A stretch of DNA of 64,000 nucleotides. Source: Lysinibacillus mangiferihumi. GTDB taxonomy: Bacteria > Bacillota > Bacilli > Bacillales_A > Planococcaceae. Shown here in pieces: positions 17,140 through 27,319 of this stretch. Position numbers and translations under genes: made by a program. Each line of letters begins with the position of its first letter. Position 1 is the first letter of the stretch. The notes beneath the pieces are model-generated. The model searched no databases, was not told the origin of the DNA, and worked only from the letters and a program-made list of their open reading frames with translations. The DNA lies in NCBI RefSeq assembly GCF_003049665.1, contig NZ_PYWM01000011.1:81743-145742 (forward strand), read 5' to 3'.

Positions 17140-17904
17140 ATGTTTGTAAAGAATGAAATGTGGGGACAGATTCCTTTGTTACATATATACACAGACAATA
17201 TGAATGAAAAAACCCCAGTAGTAATTTTTTTACATGGCTTTATGAGTGCAAAAGAACATAACTTACATTATGCTTACCAGTTGGTAAATAAAGGGGTGCG
17301 TGTCCTATTACCAGATGCAAAATTCCATGGTGCGCGTAGTGAAGGATTAACAGAGACTCAAATGAATTTACATTTTTGGGACATTGTCTTAAATTCTATT
17401 CATGAAGTAAAACAATTATATAAAGAATTAAAGAATAAGCAACTAGTAGCTAGCGATAAAATTGGTGTAGCCGGTACTTCAATGGGAGCCATCGTTACAT
17501 CTGGCTGTTTAAAGCTTTATGATTGGATACAAACTGCGGCAATATGTATGGGTGGTCCAGCTTTTATCAAATTAGGAGCCTATCAATTACAGCAATTGGC
17601 TAAAAGCGGTGTAAAGTGGCCGATGTCAGAACAAGAAGCCCAAAAAACAAACGCACTTCTCGCAACGTATGATATTAGTTTAACGCCGGAACAGTTCGCT
17701 GTACGACCTGTGTTCTTTTGGCATGGTGAGCAAGATAAAACCGTACCATTTCAGGATACCTATGATTTTTATTGTACATTACGTGCATACTATGAAGAAA
17801 ATCCGAGCAATTTAAAATTTATTGCAGATAAACATGCTGGTCATGCGGTGACACGTGAAGGTATGCTAGCGGCAACGGAATGGCTTGCACAGCATTTGGC
17901 ATAA
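17140..17904 (+). CDS. yitV: Alpha/beta-hydrolase, YitV-like esterase
   Basis: This is a serine hydrolase of 254 residues. The nucleophile elbow is GTSMGA, the oxyanion region is VIFLHGFMSAKEHN, the acid is likely in FWHGEQDKTVPFQD, and the His is in DKHAGHAVTREG. The ATG at 17140 is chosen over an upstream TTG (17125) because GGGAGTGA lies directly before it. It is the middle gene of the yitU/yitV/yitW group. The esterase substrate is unknown. Confidence 0.87.
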   Translation: MFVKNEMWGQIPLLHIYTDNMNEKTPVVIFLHGFMSAKEHNLHYAYQLVNKGVRVLLPDAKFHGARSEGLTETQMNLHFWDIVLNSIHEVKQLYKELKNKQLVASDKIGVAGTSMGAIVTSGCLKLYDWIQTAAICMGGPAFIKLGAYQLQQLAKSGVKWPMSEQEAQKTNALLATYDISLTPEQFAVRPVFFWHGEQDKTVPFQDTYDFYCTLRAYYEENPSNLKFIADKHAGHAVTREGMLAATEWLAQHLA

Positions 17905-17957
17905 TAAGAAGCATCTGCTATGATTAAGTTAACACTGTGACGAAAGGAGAAATACAG

Positions 17958-18266
17958 ATGGATCAAGATATGAAAGACAGCATGCTAAGTGCATTAGAAA
18001 ATGTAATTGACCCTGAGCTTGGTATTGATATCGTCAACTTAGGTTTAGTATATGATGTAGAATTAGATGACGAAGGTTTAGCGACCGTTACAATGACACT
18101 GACTTCAATGGGATGCCCAATGGGACCAGTGATTGTTGATCAAGTGAATACAGCTATGAGTGAACTACCTGAGGTGAAAAGTACAAATGTCAATATTGTA
18201 TGGAATCCACCTTGGTCAAAAGATAAGATGTCTCGCTATGCGAAAATGGCGTTAGGCGTTCGTTAG
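17958..18266 (+). CDS. yitW: MIP18/DUF59 family metal-sulfur cluster assembly protein (YitW)
   Basis: The 102-residue protein starts at ATG 17958 after AAAGGAG; a GTG at 17937 contains that ribosome site, so it is not the start. It shows VIDPELGIDIVNLGLVYDV and MTLTSMGCPMGPVIVDQV with the family's single conserved Cys, and ends with VWNPPWSKDKMS. DUF59/MIP18 proteins help deliver Fe-S clusters (SufT/PaaD relatives). It follows yitV closely. A terminator follows. Confidence 0.92.
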   Translation: MDQDMKDSMLSALENVIDPELGIDIVNLGLVYDVELDDEGLATVTMTLTSMGCPMGPVIVDQVNTAMSELPEVKSTNVNIVWNPPWSKDKMSRYAKMALGVR

Positions 18267-18287
18267 GAAATTAGCTTCTTCTAGTGA

Positions 18288-18371
18288 ATAAAAAATCCCT
18301 GCTTGCACATAACTGTAAGCGGGATTTTTTATTTAGCTTCCTTCATTTCTGTTAACGAGTGAAATGAAGGA
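18288..18371. terminator. Terminator after yitW and a second hairpin facing fnr
   Basis: AAAATCCCTGCTT pairs with AAGCGGGATTTT (to 18330), ending in a T-run: a standard terminator for yitW. A second perfect 11-bp hairpin (TCCTTCATTTC at 18339-18349, complement at 18361-18371) lies downstream of fnr on the other strand and may end that transcript, though it lacks a clean T-run. Confidence 0.75.
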
Positions 18372-18441
18372 TATACACGGGCATTCAGAGGAGATTAAAA
18401 ACGCGTATGAATTAGTTGCATTTACAAGGCTAATTGATAAA

Positions 18442-19137
18442 TCAATCAATACGGCAAATTTGCAATGGACAATTTTCACAAGCAATTTCATCTTTTAAAT
18501 ATTGCAAATCTATAATCGTAATATAGCCTTTTTCGAAGGATAGAATATGATGCTTTTTTAAATCGTTCAACATACGGTTAATCATTTCTCTACTTGTTGC
18601 ACACAAATTCGCAATCTCAGAGTTTGTTAATGGAAAATCAATAAAAATTGACCCATCTTCTAATGGCTTACCGTACGTATTCGAAAGGCGAATAAGCGTT
18701 GAAAATAAAGCACCTTTTTTACCGTTTAACACTAAATCGCGTAGACGACTTTGGTATTTTAAATTTTCTGTTTGCAACCACTTCATATACTCTAACATTA
18801 ATTGCGGTTGCTCGACTAATAGGTGCTCTAATGATTTACGACTTAAAACATATAACGTGGAAGATTCTAAAACTTTTGCCGTCATCGAAAAATACGTGAG
18901 GTTACAAAATAATGAACCCTCGCCAATTATACTATCAGGACCGCAAATTCGAACGGTTAATTCTTTGCCGCTCTCGGTTTCTTGACTAATCGAAATAGCG
19001 CCTGTTTTAATATAATATATTTCTTTGGCACGTTCTCCTTCTAAGAAAATTTTACTATCCTTATTCACTTTGATGAAAACGCCATTATTTTGAAAAATCG
19101 CCTTTATTTTCTCTTGTGTACTATCCTTTAGTACCAT
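18442..19137 (-). CDS. fnr: Fnr, oxygen-sensing [4Fe-4S] Crp/Fnr family regulator (Bacillus type)
   Basis: The 231-residue protein has an N-terminal cyclic-nucleotide-binding fold (EGERAKEIYYIKTGAISI, GPDSIIGEGSLF), a dimerisation helix and a C-terminal winged HTH (NSEIANLCATSREMINRMLND). The C-terminus carries C220, C223 and C228 (ACENCPLQICRID), and D134 lies in RLRDLVLNG. These four match the B. subtilis Fnr cluster ligands C227, C230, C235 and D141, each offset by exactly seven residues. So it should bind DNA when the cluster is intact under oxygen limitation. No clear TGTGA-N6-TCACA site was seen next to it. It is divergent from clpB. Confidence 0.85.
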   Translation of the reverse strand: MVLKDSTQEKIKAIFQNNGVFIKVNKDSKIFLEGERAKEIYYIKTGAISISQETESGKELTVRICGPDSIIGEGSLFCNLTYFSMTAKVLESSTLYVLSRKSLEHLLVEQPQLMLEYMKWLQTENLKYQSRLRDLVLNGKKGALFSTLIRLSNTYGKPLEDGSIFIDFPLTNSEIANLCATSREMINRMLNDLKKHHILSFEKGYITIIDLQYLKDEIACENCPLQICRID

Positions 19138-19287
19138 ATATCAAACACATCTCTTTCTTTTCGTAATAAAAATTACCTGTATTACAAAAGGATGATGGTA
19201 ATCATTTCGATATACTAAAACAACGAAACATACCACTATTATAGCGTAATTTCCCATTGGCTAGTGTAAAATTTTTGAGCTTTTTTT

Positions 19288-19339
19288 TTGCTTGGCTTTG
19301 TCGATTGTTGTAAAATAAAGTTAGTCAAAAAAGGTCAAA
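19288..19339 (+). promoter_or_regulatory. clpB promoter with CtsR operator
   Basis: TTGCTT (19288-19293), a 17-base spacer and TAAAAT (19311-19316) form a sigma-A promoter. At the expected transcription start lies AGTCAAA (19323-19329), three bases, then GGTCAAA (19333-19339). This direct heptad repeat fits the CtsR box RGTCAAANANRGTCAAA throughout. CtsR, the class III heat-shock repressor, would block initiation here. Confidence 0.88.
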
Positions 19340-19393
19340 CTTTCATAAAACAAAATTAGGGTAAAAATATGAAAAGGGAAGAGGAGTGCTATT

Positions 19394-21520
19394 ATGCAAT
19401 TTCAACAAACAGATGATAAAAAACCATTAGAGCAATTTGGTCGTAACTTAGTCGAAGAAGTAAAAAACGGCAAAATGGATCCCGTCATTGGCCGTGATGA
19501 AGAAATTCGTAATGTTATTCGAATTTTAACACGTAAAACAAAAAATAACCCTGTGTTAATTGGTGAACCTGGGGTTGGTAAAACAGCCATCGTAGAAGGC
19601 TTGGCACAACGTATTGTTAAAGGAGATGTGCCAGAAGGCTTAAAAGAGTGCGTGCTTTATGAGCTGGATATGAGTGCATTAATAGCGGGTGCAAGTTATC
19701 GTGGGCAATTTGAAGAACGATTAAAAGGTGTGCTAAAAGAAGTGAAAGAATCTGAAGGGCGCATTATTTTATTTATCGATGAAATTCATACAATTGTTGG
19801 TGCGGGTAAAACTGATGGCGCGATGGATGCAGGAAATATGTTAAAGCCTATGCTTGCACGTGGTGAACTTCATTGCATAGGAGCGACTACATTAGACGAA
19901 TATCGTATGTATATTGAAAAAGATCCTGCTTTAGAACGTCGCTTCCAACAAGTGCTTGTACGTGAACCATCTATTGAAGATACCGTTTCGATTTTACGTG
20001 GTTTAAAAGAACGTTTTGAACTACATCATGCAGTGCGCATTCATGACCGAGCAATTGTAGCAGCTGCTGAGCTTTCAAATCGCTATATTACTGAGCGTTT
20101 TTTACCAGATAAAGCGATTGATTTAATCGATGAGGCATGTGCGATGATTCGAACAGAAATTGATTCAATGCCACAAGAGCTAGATGCGGTGACTCGTCGT
20201 ATTATGCAGTTAGAAATTGAAGAACAAGCATTGCGTAAGGAAAAGGATGAAGCGAGTAAAAAGCGTCTTGAACAATTACAAGAAGAGTTAACGAAGCTTA
20301 AAAGTTCATCAGAAGGTATGCGTCAACAATGGGAAGCAGAGAAAGAAACACTGCAAGGTATCCAGAAAAAACGTGAGTCACTAGATAAGTACCGTCGTGA
20401 TTTAGACGAAGCGGAAAGTAAATATGATTTAAATAAAGCAGCTGAATTACGACATGGGAAAATCCCTGCACTTGAAAAAGAAATTCAAGAGATGGAAAAG
20501 CAATTAGAAAACGGTAGTGAGACACGTATTTTACGTGAAGAAGTAACATCCGATGAGATTGCTTCTATTGTATCTCGTTGGACAGGTATCCCTGTTACAA
20601 AGCTAGTTGAAGGGGAACGTGAGAAATTATTACGTTTAAAAGATACGTTACATGAACGAGTGGTGGGGCAAGATAATGCTGTTCAGCTTGTTACAGAAGC
20701 GGTTTGGCGTGCGAGAGCAGGCATTAAAGATCCACATCGCCCAATTGGTAGCTTTTTGTTCTTAGGGCCAACTGGTGTTGGTAAAACAGAGCTTGCTAAG
20801 GCACTTGCAGCACAGCTATTTGATTCGGAGGAACATTTTATTCGTATTGATATGAGTGAATATATGGAGAAACATAGTGTATCACGTCTCGTAGGTGCAC
20901 CTCCAGGCTATATTGGCTATGAAGAAGGTGGTCAATTAACAGAAGCTGTTCGCCGTAATCCATATTCTGTCGTTTTACTAGATGAAATTGAAAAGGCTCA
21001 TCCAGATGTAGCGAACATATTATTACAAATTTTAGATGATGGTCGCATTACGGATAGTCAAGGGCGAATGGTTAACTTTACAAATACCGTTGTTATTTTA
21101 ACATCTAATATTGGCTCTAGCTATTTAATGGAGGCACAAAAAGATGATCCGGCAGTAGAAGATTTAGTGATGGCAGCATTACGTCAACACTTTAAACCAG
21201 AGTTATTAAACCGAGTGGATGATATTATTCTGTTCCATGCGTTATCGGAAGAACATTTTACAGCGATTGCTTGGAAATATGTTGAGCAGCTTGTAAAACG
21301 TGTAGCTGAACAGGAAATTACGTTAGATGTCGCACAAGACGTCATAGATTGGGTTGTCGAGCAAGGTGCAGATCCACAGTTTGGGGCACGTCCGTTAAAA
21401 CGATTTGTGCAACGTTATATTGAAACAGCGGTTGCCAAGGAGTTATTACGTGGTGAAGTACTGCCAGGAGAAACTTTGCATATTAACATGCGTGATGGTC
21501 AGTGTGTAGTGGAAAAATAA
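19394..21520 (+). CDS. clpB: ClpB disaggregase lacking the N-terminal domain
   Basis: This Hsp104/ClpB chaperone has 708 residues against the usual 850-870. Two AAA+ modules are intact: Walker A GEPGVGKT (57-64) and ILFIDEIHT in the first, GPTGVGKTE (from about 458) in the second, with [20 protein letters not shown] as pore loop. Between about 255 and 375 lies the ClpB coiled-coil middle domain ([20 protein letters not shown]). This separates it from ClpC and from zinc-finger ClpE. The missing part is the substrate-binding N-domain; the protein begins only about 30 residues before AAA-1. GGGAAGAGGAG precedes ATG 19394 and no upstream frame carries an N-domain, so the short form is encoded, not a start error. 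Confidence 0.9.
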   Translation: MQFQQTDDKKPLEQFGRNLVEEVKNGKMDPVIGRDEEIRNVIRILTRKTKNNPVLIGEPGVGKTAIVEGLAQRIVKGDVPEGLKECVLYELDMSALIAGASYRGQFEERLKGVLKEVKESEGRIILFIDEIHTIVGAGKTDGAMDAGNMLKPMLARGELHCIGATTLDEYRMYIEKDPALERRFQQVLVREPSIEDTVSILRGLKERFELHHAVRIHDRAIVAAAELSNRYITERFLPDKAIDLIDEACAMIRTEIDSMPQELDAVTRRIMQLEIEEQALRKEKDEASKKRLEQLQEELTKLKSSSEGMRQQWEAEKETLQGIQKKRESLDKYRRDLDEAESKYDLNKAAELRHGKIPALEKEIQEMEKQLENGSETRILREEVTSDEIASIVSRWTGIPVTKLVEGEREKLLRLKDTLHERVVGQDNAVQLVTEAVWRARAGIKDPHRPIGSFLFLGPTGVGKTELAKALAAQLFDSEEHFIRIDMSEYMEKHSVSRLVGAPPGYIGYEEGGQLTEAVRRNPYSVVLLDEIEKAHPDVANILLQILDDGRITDSQGRMVNFTNTVVILTSNIGSSYLMEAQKDDPAVEDLVMAALRQHFKPELLNRVDDIILFHALSEEHFTAIAWKYVEQLVKRVAEQEITLDVAQDVIDWVVEQGADPQFGARPLKRFVQRYIETAVAKELLRGEVLPGETLHINMRDGQCVVEK

Positions 21521-21528
21521 TAAAAAGA

Positions 21529-21566
21529 AAAAACCTGTCTTGCACTAGGCGAGACAGGTTTTTTAT
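21529..21566. terminator. Bidirectional terminator between clpB and the DUF2929 gene
   Basis: AAACCTGTCT (21531-21540) pairs with AGACAGGTTT (21552-21561) with A- and T-runs on both sides, serving the two convergent genes. Confidence 0.9.
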
Positions 21567-21574
21567 AAATGTGA

Positions 21575-21778
21575 TTAATGATGGTCTGCAGCTTCTGGAG
21601 TTGGCTCGTTTGGAATGATTGCGCCAATAACAAAAATTAGTACAGAGAATACAACTGAAAGAATCGCACCAGTTTGGAAATCAAATGGTACTCCCATTAC
21701 AGCGCTTACTACGTAGTTTAACATGGAAACTAGTAAGAATGACCATATGAACGTTACGATATATTGCATTAATTTCAC
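21575..21778 (-). CDS. DUF2929 (YjzD-like) small membrane protein
   Basis: The 67-residue protein has two hydrophobic segments (MQYIVTFIWSFLLVSMLNYV and ILSVVFSVLIFVIGAIIP) and the family tail IIPNEPTPE followed by His residues. DUF2929 proteins of about 60-70 residues often lie upstream of fabH in Bacillaceae, as here. Function unknown. The ribosome site is AGGTG seven bases before the start. Confidence 0.75.
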   Translation of the reverse strand: MKLMQYIVTFIWSFLLVSMLNYVVSAVMGVPFDFQTGAILSVVFSVLIFVIGAIIPNEPTPEAADHH

Positions 21779-21889
21779 CTCAACCGAACTATTTTAGTAC
21801 ATATACATTATCATATCATAACATAAGTCGAAAAAAAAGAACCTTTTATCAAAAAGTGAAGTATCGTGTCTTGTGATTTATGGCAATTT

Positions 21890-22057
21890 TGTCACAACAA
21901 AGTAGTAGATTGGCGCAACGCAAAGTGTTTGTGGCGATTTACACAGTTTTAGTGGCGCAACGCAAAGTGTTTGTGGCGATTTACACAGTTTTAGTGGCGC
22001 AACGCAAAGTGTTCGTGGCGATTTACACAGTTTTACCAGCGATTCACAAAGTCCCTG
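21890..22057. repeat. 21-bp-period intergenic array B (three 42-bp double units plus decayed ends)
   Basis: Three near-identical 42-bp units start at 21911, 21953 and 21995. Each is two 21-bp halves that both begin TGGCG: one continues CAACGCAAAGTGTTTG, the other ATTTACACAGTTTTA. Degenerate 21-bp units extend the array on both sides (21890-21910 and 22037-22057). It fills the space between the DUF2929 gene and the fabH promoter. It is too regular for chance; spacers are far too short for CRISPR. Confidence 0.9.
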
Positions 22058-22088
22058 CTGTCATTTGTTATACTAATTTTAAATCATC

Positions 22089-22134
22089 TTGCACCATTCC
22101 TTAATTATGAGTTATAATTATGACCAGTTACTAA
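22089..22134 (+). promoter_or_regulatory. fabH-fabF promoter with FapR-like operator
   Basis: TTGCAC (22089-22094), an 18-base spacer and TATAAT (22113-22118) make a good promoter. Directly at the -10/+1 lies TTATGACCAGTTACTAA (22118-22134), which keeps most positions of the FapR box (TTAGTACCTGNTACTAA), including ACC, G and TACTAA. FapR represses fatty-acid synthesis genes until malonyl-CoA binds. The site is partly degenerate in its left half. Confidence 0.65.
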
Positions 22135-22167
22135 TAATTGATAGTAAGAAAGCAGAGGGGTTGCTAT

Positions 22168-23106
22168 ATGAACGCAGGTATTATAGGGTTAGGCAGATAC
22201 GTTCCTGAAAAGGTCGTGACGAATTTTGACTTAGAAAAAATTATGGATACGTCGGATGAATGGATTCGAACTCGTACTGGAATTGAAGAACGTCATTTTG
22301 CTGCAGATAATCAAGAAACTTCAGATTTAGCAGTAGCTGCTGCGAAAGATGCTATTGCAAAAGCAGGTATTACGCCTGAAGAAATAGGATTAATACTTGT
22401 AGCAACTGTAACGCAAGATCAAACATTTCCTAGTGTAGCATGTATGGTTCAAGAGCAAATTGGTGCGGTAAATGCAGCAGCAATGGACCAAGCAGCGGCT
22501 TGTGCTGGATTTATATATAGCTTAGTGACAGCAAAACAATTTGTAGAATCAAATGCTTATAAATATGTCTTAGTAGTAGGTGTTGAAAAGCTGTCAAAAG
22601 TCATTGATTGGGAAGATCGTAATACGGCAGTTTTATTTGGCGATGGTGCTAGTGCTGCCATTGTTGGCCCAGTATCAGAAGGTAGAGGGATATTATCATT
22701 TGAGCTTGGGGCAGACGGCACAGGCGGCAAACATCTATATTTAACACAGCAACAAACACTTGCGATGAACGGTCGCGAAGTATTTAAGTTTGCTGTACGC
22801 CAAATGGGTGAATCAGCAGTAAATGTATTAGATAAAGCAGGTTTAACAAAAGAAGAAGTTGATTTTTTAATTCCGCATCAAGCGAATATTCGAATTATGG
22901 AATCGGCACGTGAACGTTTAGCATTACCAGCGGAAAAAATGTCAAAAACGATTCACAAATATGGCAATACATCGGCTGCTTCTATTGGTATTTCTTTAGT
23001 AGAAGAGCTTGAAGCAGGTAAGATAAAAGATGATGATCTATTAGTACTTGTCGGTTTTGGCGGTGGCTTAACATGGGGTGCCGTTGCATTAAGATGGGGA
23101 AAATAA
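22168..23106 (+). CDS. fabH: 3-oxoacyl-ACP synthase III (FabH)
   Basis: FabH starts fatty acid synthesis by condensing an acyl-CoA primer (branched in Bacillaceae) with malonyl-ACP. From ATG 22168 (AGAGGGG upstream; a start at 22138 overlaps the promoter) it has 312 residues. The catalytic triad is intact: C112 in [10 protein letters not shown]237 in IPHQANIRI and N267 in [10 protein letters not shown]. The family start [20 protein letters not shown] and [15 protein letters not shown] are present. fabF follows after 30 bases, so the two form an operon. Confidence 0.96.
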   Translation: MNAGIIGLGRYVPEKVVTNFDLEKIMDTSDEWIRTRTGIEERHFAADNQETSDLAVAAAKDAIAKAGITPEEIGLILVATVTQDQTFPSVACMVQEQIGAVNAAAMDQAAACAGFIYSLVTAKQFVESNAYKYVLVVGVEKLSKVIDWEDRNTAVLFGDGASAAIVGPVSEGRGILSFELGADGTGGKHLYLTQQQTLAMNGREVFKFAVRQMGESAVNVLDKAGLTKEEVDFLIPHQANIRIMESARERLALPAEKMSKTIHKYGNTSAASIGISLVEELEAGKIKDDDLLVLVGFGGGLTWGAVALRWGK

Positions 23107-23136
23107 ACACGATAATTGCTTGAGAGGAGTAAGACA

Positions 23137-24378
23137 ATGAGTAAACGACGAGTAGTAATTACAGGAATTGGCGCAGTAACACCACTAGGTAATAGCATCG
23201 AAGAAACATGGGCAAACATTAAAGCTGGTAAATCAGGCGTTGGTGAATTAACACGCTTAAATAAAGATCTATTCGCTGCAAAAATTGCGGCTGAAGTAAA
23301 AGACTTTGATATTGAAAAGTACATTGAACGTAAAGAAGCTCGTAAAATGGATCGTTTCACGCACTATGCACTAGCTGCGTCAATTATGGCGATGGAAGAT
23401 GCACAGCTTACAATCGATGAAGAGTTAGCGCCACGTGCAGGTGTATGGATTGGCTCTGGTATCGGTGGTATGGAAACATATGAACAGCAATTTTTAACAT
23501 TCCAAGAGCGTGGCGCACGTCGTGTTAGTCCATTCTTTATTCCAATGATGATTCCAGATATGGCTTCAGGTCAAGTGTCTATTCACTTTGGTGCGAAAGG
23601 GATCAACTCTTGTTCAGTAACAGCTTGTGCATCAGGTACGAACTCAATCGGTGATGCATTTAAAGTAATTGAGCGTGGAGATGCAGATGTGATGATTTCT
23701 GGTGGAGCCGAATCACCAATCGTGACGATGGCAGTTGCAGGCTTCTGTGCAAATACAGCGTTATCTTTAAATACGGATCCTCAAACAGCTTCTCGACCAT
23801 TTGATAAAAACCGTGATGGCTTTATTATTGGTGAAGGTGCCGGAATTGTTATTTTAGAAGAATATGAACATGCAAAAGCGCGTGGCGCAAAAATTTATGC
23901 TGAAGTTCTTGGCTACGGTTCAACTGGCGATGCGCATCATATTACTGCACCAGCCCCAGAAGGTGAAGGTGCTGCACGTGCCATGACGCAAGCATTACAA
24001 GATGGTGGCGTAGACCCTTCACAAGTAGGCTACATTAATGCACACGGAACAAGTACACCGTACAACGATTTATTTGAAACACAAGCTGTAAAAACGGCAT
24101 TTGGTGAACATGCTTATAAATTAGCAATGAGTTCTACTAAATCGATGACAGGTCACTTATTAGGTGCTGCTGGTGGTGTTGAAGCTATTTTTACAGCACT
24201 AGCATTGAAAGAGGGCATTTTACCTCCAACAATTAACCTAACAGAGCCAGACCCTGATTGCGATTTAGATTATGTACCAAATGAAGCGCGTAAGGCGAAC
24301 ATTGAATATGCAATGAGTAATTCTCTTGGTTTTGGTGGTCATAACGCAAGTCTATTATTCAAAAAAATAGAGGAATAA
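23137..24378 (+). CDS. fabF: 3-oxoacyl-ACP synthase II (FabF)
   Basis: This elongating condensing enzyme of 413 residues starts at ATG 23137 after GAGAGGAGT. The catalytic Cys is C164 ([14 protein letters not shown]) and the His pair is H303 ([11 protein letters not shown]) and H340 ([10 protein letters not shown]). [17 protein letters not shown] at the N-terminus and [15 protein letters not shown] at the C-terminus are diagnostic. It is cotranscribed with fabH and therefore under the same FapR-like site. A strong terminator follows. Confidence 0.97.
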   Translation: MSKRRVVITGIGAVTPLGNSIEETWANIKAGKSGVGELTRLNKDLFAAKIAAEVKDFDIEKYIERKEARKMDRFTHYALAASIMAMEDAQLTIDEELAPRAGVWIGSGIGGMETYEQQFLTFQERGARRVSPFFIPMMIPDMASGQVSIHFGAKGINSCSVTACASGTNSIGDAFKVIERGDADVMISGGAESPIVTMAVAGFCANTALSLNTDPQTASRPFDKNRDGFIIGEGAGIVILEEYEHAKARGAKIYAEVLGYGSTGDAHHITAPAPEGEGAARAMTQALQDGGVDPSQVGYINAHGTSTPYNDLFETQAVKTAFGEHAYKLAMSSTKSMTGHLLGAAGGVEAIFTALALKEGILPPTINLTEPDPDCDLDYVPNEARKANIEYAMSNSLGFGGHNASLLFKKIEE

Positions 24379-24380
24379 TG

Positions 24381-24421
24381 AAAAAACGTCAGCCTAATTT
24401 ACAAGGCTGACGTCTTTTTTT
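24381..24421 (+). terminator. Terminator after fabF
   Basis: ACGTCAGCCT pairs with AGGCTGACGT and a run of seven Ts follows; an A-run precedes the stem. Confidence 0.92.
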
Positions 24422-24475
24422 TAAAGTTAGCGAATAGAAAAGAAAGTAAGAAGAAATAGAAAGGATGCCGTTTAT

Positions 24476-24706
24476 TTGTTTCGTCTTTTTATATTTTTAA
24501 TGAGCTATGGCTTAATGATACTTTCTATCGGCAATTTAATTTTATATTTGAACTATCGGACACTTGGTTATTCTTGGTCAGTAGTCTTAAAATTCATCAT
24601 GCACACAACTGAATTTTATATGGCCATTGGAGCTTGTATTGTTCTTTGTAGTGTTGTGCTGGACTTTGGTTTCGATAAAACAGCGAATCTTAAAGATAAG
24701 GCTTGA
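24476..24706 (+). CDS. Small hypothetical membrane protein
   Basis: The protein has 76 residues and two hydrophobic helices (LFIFLMSYGLMILSIGNLIL and EFYMAIGACIVLCSVVLDFG) with a conserved-looking YLNYRTLGYSW between them. The start is TTG 24476 after AAAGGATG. I do not recognise the family. It converges on and overlaps by 17 bases the end of the minus-strand gene at 24690. It sits between fabF and trpS. Confidence 0.6.
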   Translation: MFRLFIFLMSYGLMILSIGNLILYLNYRTLGYSWSVVLKFIMHTTEFYMAIGACIVLCSVVLDFGFDKTANLKDKA

Positions 24707-24998
24707 ATATCACAGGAATGGCGAATGCTTCTGCTACTTTTTTGGCCAAGTCTTCACCTTGTACATCATGGCTTTTCGCTAAAGTATCCATACCATCAAT
24801 AAATGAATCTGTTTCAAGGTCAATCCATTCGCCGAAGTTACACATCCATGTTGTCAGCTCCGTTAATAGGGACTCGTCTAAAGGAAGTTGCTCTAATTCT
24901 AAATTGGCGTGACAATGGCCACACCATAATGGATCTGCACCAAAGTCACCTTCTAATAGAAGGGTTTTGATTGTTTGATGACAATGTTCACAGAGCAT
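24690..24998 (-). CDS. Hypothetical protein with N-terminal zinc-ribbon-like cysteines
   Basis: The 102-residue soluble protein begins MLCEHCHQTIKTLL and then has CGHCHAN, two CxxC pairs about 20 residues apart that could bind zinc. The rest is acidic and helical (LAKSHDVQGEDLAKKVAEAF). I do not recognise the family. It lies 15 bases downstream of trpS and may share its T-box-controlled transcript; AAGGAATTAAC precedes the start. Confidence 0.65.
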   Translation of the reverse strand: MLCEHCHQTIKTLLLEGDFGADPLWCGHCHANLELEQLPLDESLLTELTTWMCNFGEWIDLETDSFIDGMDTLAKSHDVQGEDLAKKVAEAFAIPVIFKPYL

Positions 24999-25013
24999 AT
25001 GTTAATTCCTTTC

Positions 25014-26393
<1,380 letters not shown>

Positions 26394-26399
26394 CACAAA

Positions 26400-26429
26400 A
26401 TTATAGTATAAAGACTTAGTTAAATGCAA
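26400..26429 (-). promoter_or_regulatory. Promoter of the trpS T-box transcript
   Basis: Minus strand TTGCAT (26424-26429), an 18-base spacer and TATAAT (26400-26405) place the start near 26393, just before stem I. Confidence 0.75.
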
Positions 26430-26741
26430 GCCTGTAAATTCAGTCTTATGACTGAATTTTTTTGTATTGTAAAAAAAGGAAACCAATATTATCTAAAGTG
26501 CGTCTTAATTGTACACGTCTACATGACATTATTCTCGTTTGTGTTTTTTAATTGAGAACAACTAGTTTCGAGAAATTCATGTTTAAAATGACTTGTTACT
26601 GGGAATATTATTATTAGTTCATTGGACATAAAAAGAAAGTGAATACTTTATTGAATACATTAAGGTAGTATTAATAGACAGAATATTTTGTAACAAAGTC
26701 ATATATCCTGTATTCTTTTTTTCCTTGGAACTATATTCAAA

Positions 26742-26762
26742 TACAGCAGAGTGCTGTATAAT
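26742..26762 (+). promoter_or_regulatory. Palindrome overlapping a -10 element upstream of spx
   Basis: TACAGCAGAGTGCTGTA (26742-26758) is a perfect inverted repeat with a three-base centre. It overlaps TATAAT at 26757-26762, about 85 bases before the spx start. A repressor bound here would block the promoter. In B. subtilis spx is repressed by PerR and YodB; this site matches neither consensus clearly. The rest of the 26430-26846 stretch shows nothing else I recognise. Confidence 0.5.
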
Positions 26763-26846
26763 GGAACTGTAGATTTACATTACATTAATTCTAATTTAAG
26801 AAATTGGTTTATAGATAACGAATACAAATAGAAAGGATGTGTCAGT

Positions 26847-27245
26847 ATGATAGTTACTTTATTTACATCACCAAGTTGTACGTCTTGTCGTAAAGCAAAA
26901 GCATGGTTAGAGGAGCATGAAATTCCTTATACAGAACGTAATATTTTTTCTGAACCGTTAAGCATTAGTGAAATCAAAGAGATTTTACGAATGACGGAGG
27001 ATGGAACAGACGAAATTATTTCTACTCGTTCTAAGATATTCCAAAAATTGAATGTAGACGTTGAAAGCTTACCTTTACAACGCTTATATGAATTAATTCA
27101 AGAATATCCTGGATTATTACGCCGACCAATAATTTTAGATGAGAAAAGACTGCAAGTAGGCTATAACGAAGATGAAATTCGACGATTTTTACCGCGTAAG
27201 GTTAGAGCTTATCAATTACAAGAAGCACAGCGTATGGTGAACTAA
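26847..27245 (+). CDS. spx: Spx, redox-sensing transcriptional regulator
   Basis: This ArsC-family protein binds the RNA polymerase alpha C-terminal domain and switches on thiol-stress genes. It has 132 residues, almost identical in pattern to B. subtilis Spx. The redox switch is C11 and C14 ([14 protein letters not shown]), one residue later than usual because of an extra Ile2. The [20 protein letters not shown] block is intact. The window also carries mecA and the ClpXP adaptor gene spxH (32230), which targets Spx for degradation. Ribosome site AAAGGATGTG. Confidence 0.97.
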   Translation: MIVTLFTSPSCTSCRKAKAWLEEHEIPYTERNIFSEPLSISEIKEILRMTEDGTDEIISTRSKIFQKLNVDVESLPLQRLYELIQEYPGLLRRPIILDEKRLQVGYNEDEIRRFLPRKVRAYQLQEAQRMVN

Positions 27246-27276
27246 AACCCACTTAGACTGCATAGAATGATGTAGT

Positions 27277-27319
27277 AGGTGTTACAAATGCAAATGCATG
27301 TTGTGACATCTATTTTTTT
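27277..27319 (+). terminator. Terminator after spx
   Basis: AGGTGTTACAA pairs with TTGTGACATCT around a loop containing a small ATGCAAATGCAT palindrome; a run of seven Ts follows. Confidence 0.8.

Noticed and set aside
19394..21520. ClpE or ClpC instead of ClpB
   Set aside because: There is no N-terminal zinc finger, and the coiled-coil middle domain is of ClpB type.
21890..22057. CRISPR array
   Set aside because: Units are contiguous or have spacers of at most 11 bp, the repeats are not of CRISPR length, and no cas genes are present. The same holds for arrays A and C.
21880..22104. Plus-strand 74-codon frame with VAQRKVF/VAIYTVL repeats
   Set aside because: It is the reading of array B, with no ribosome site, and it runs into the fabH promoter.
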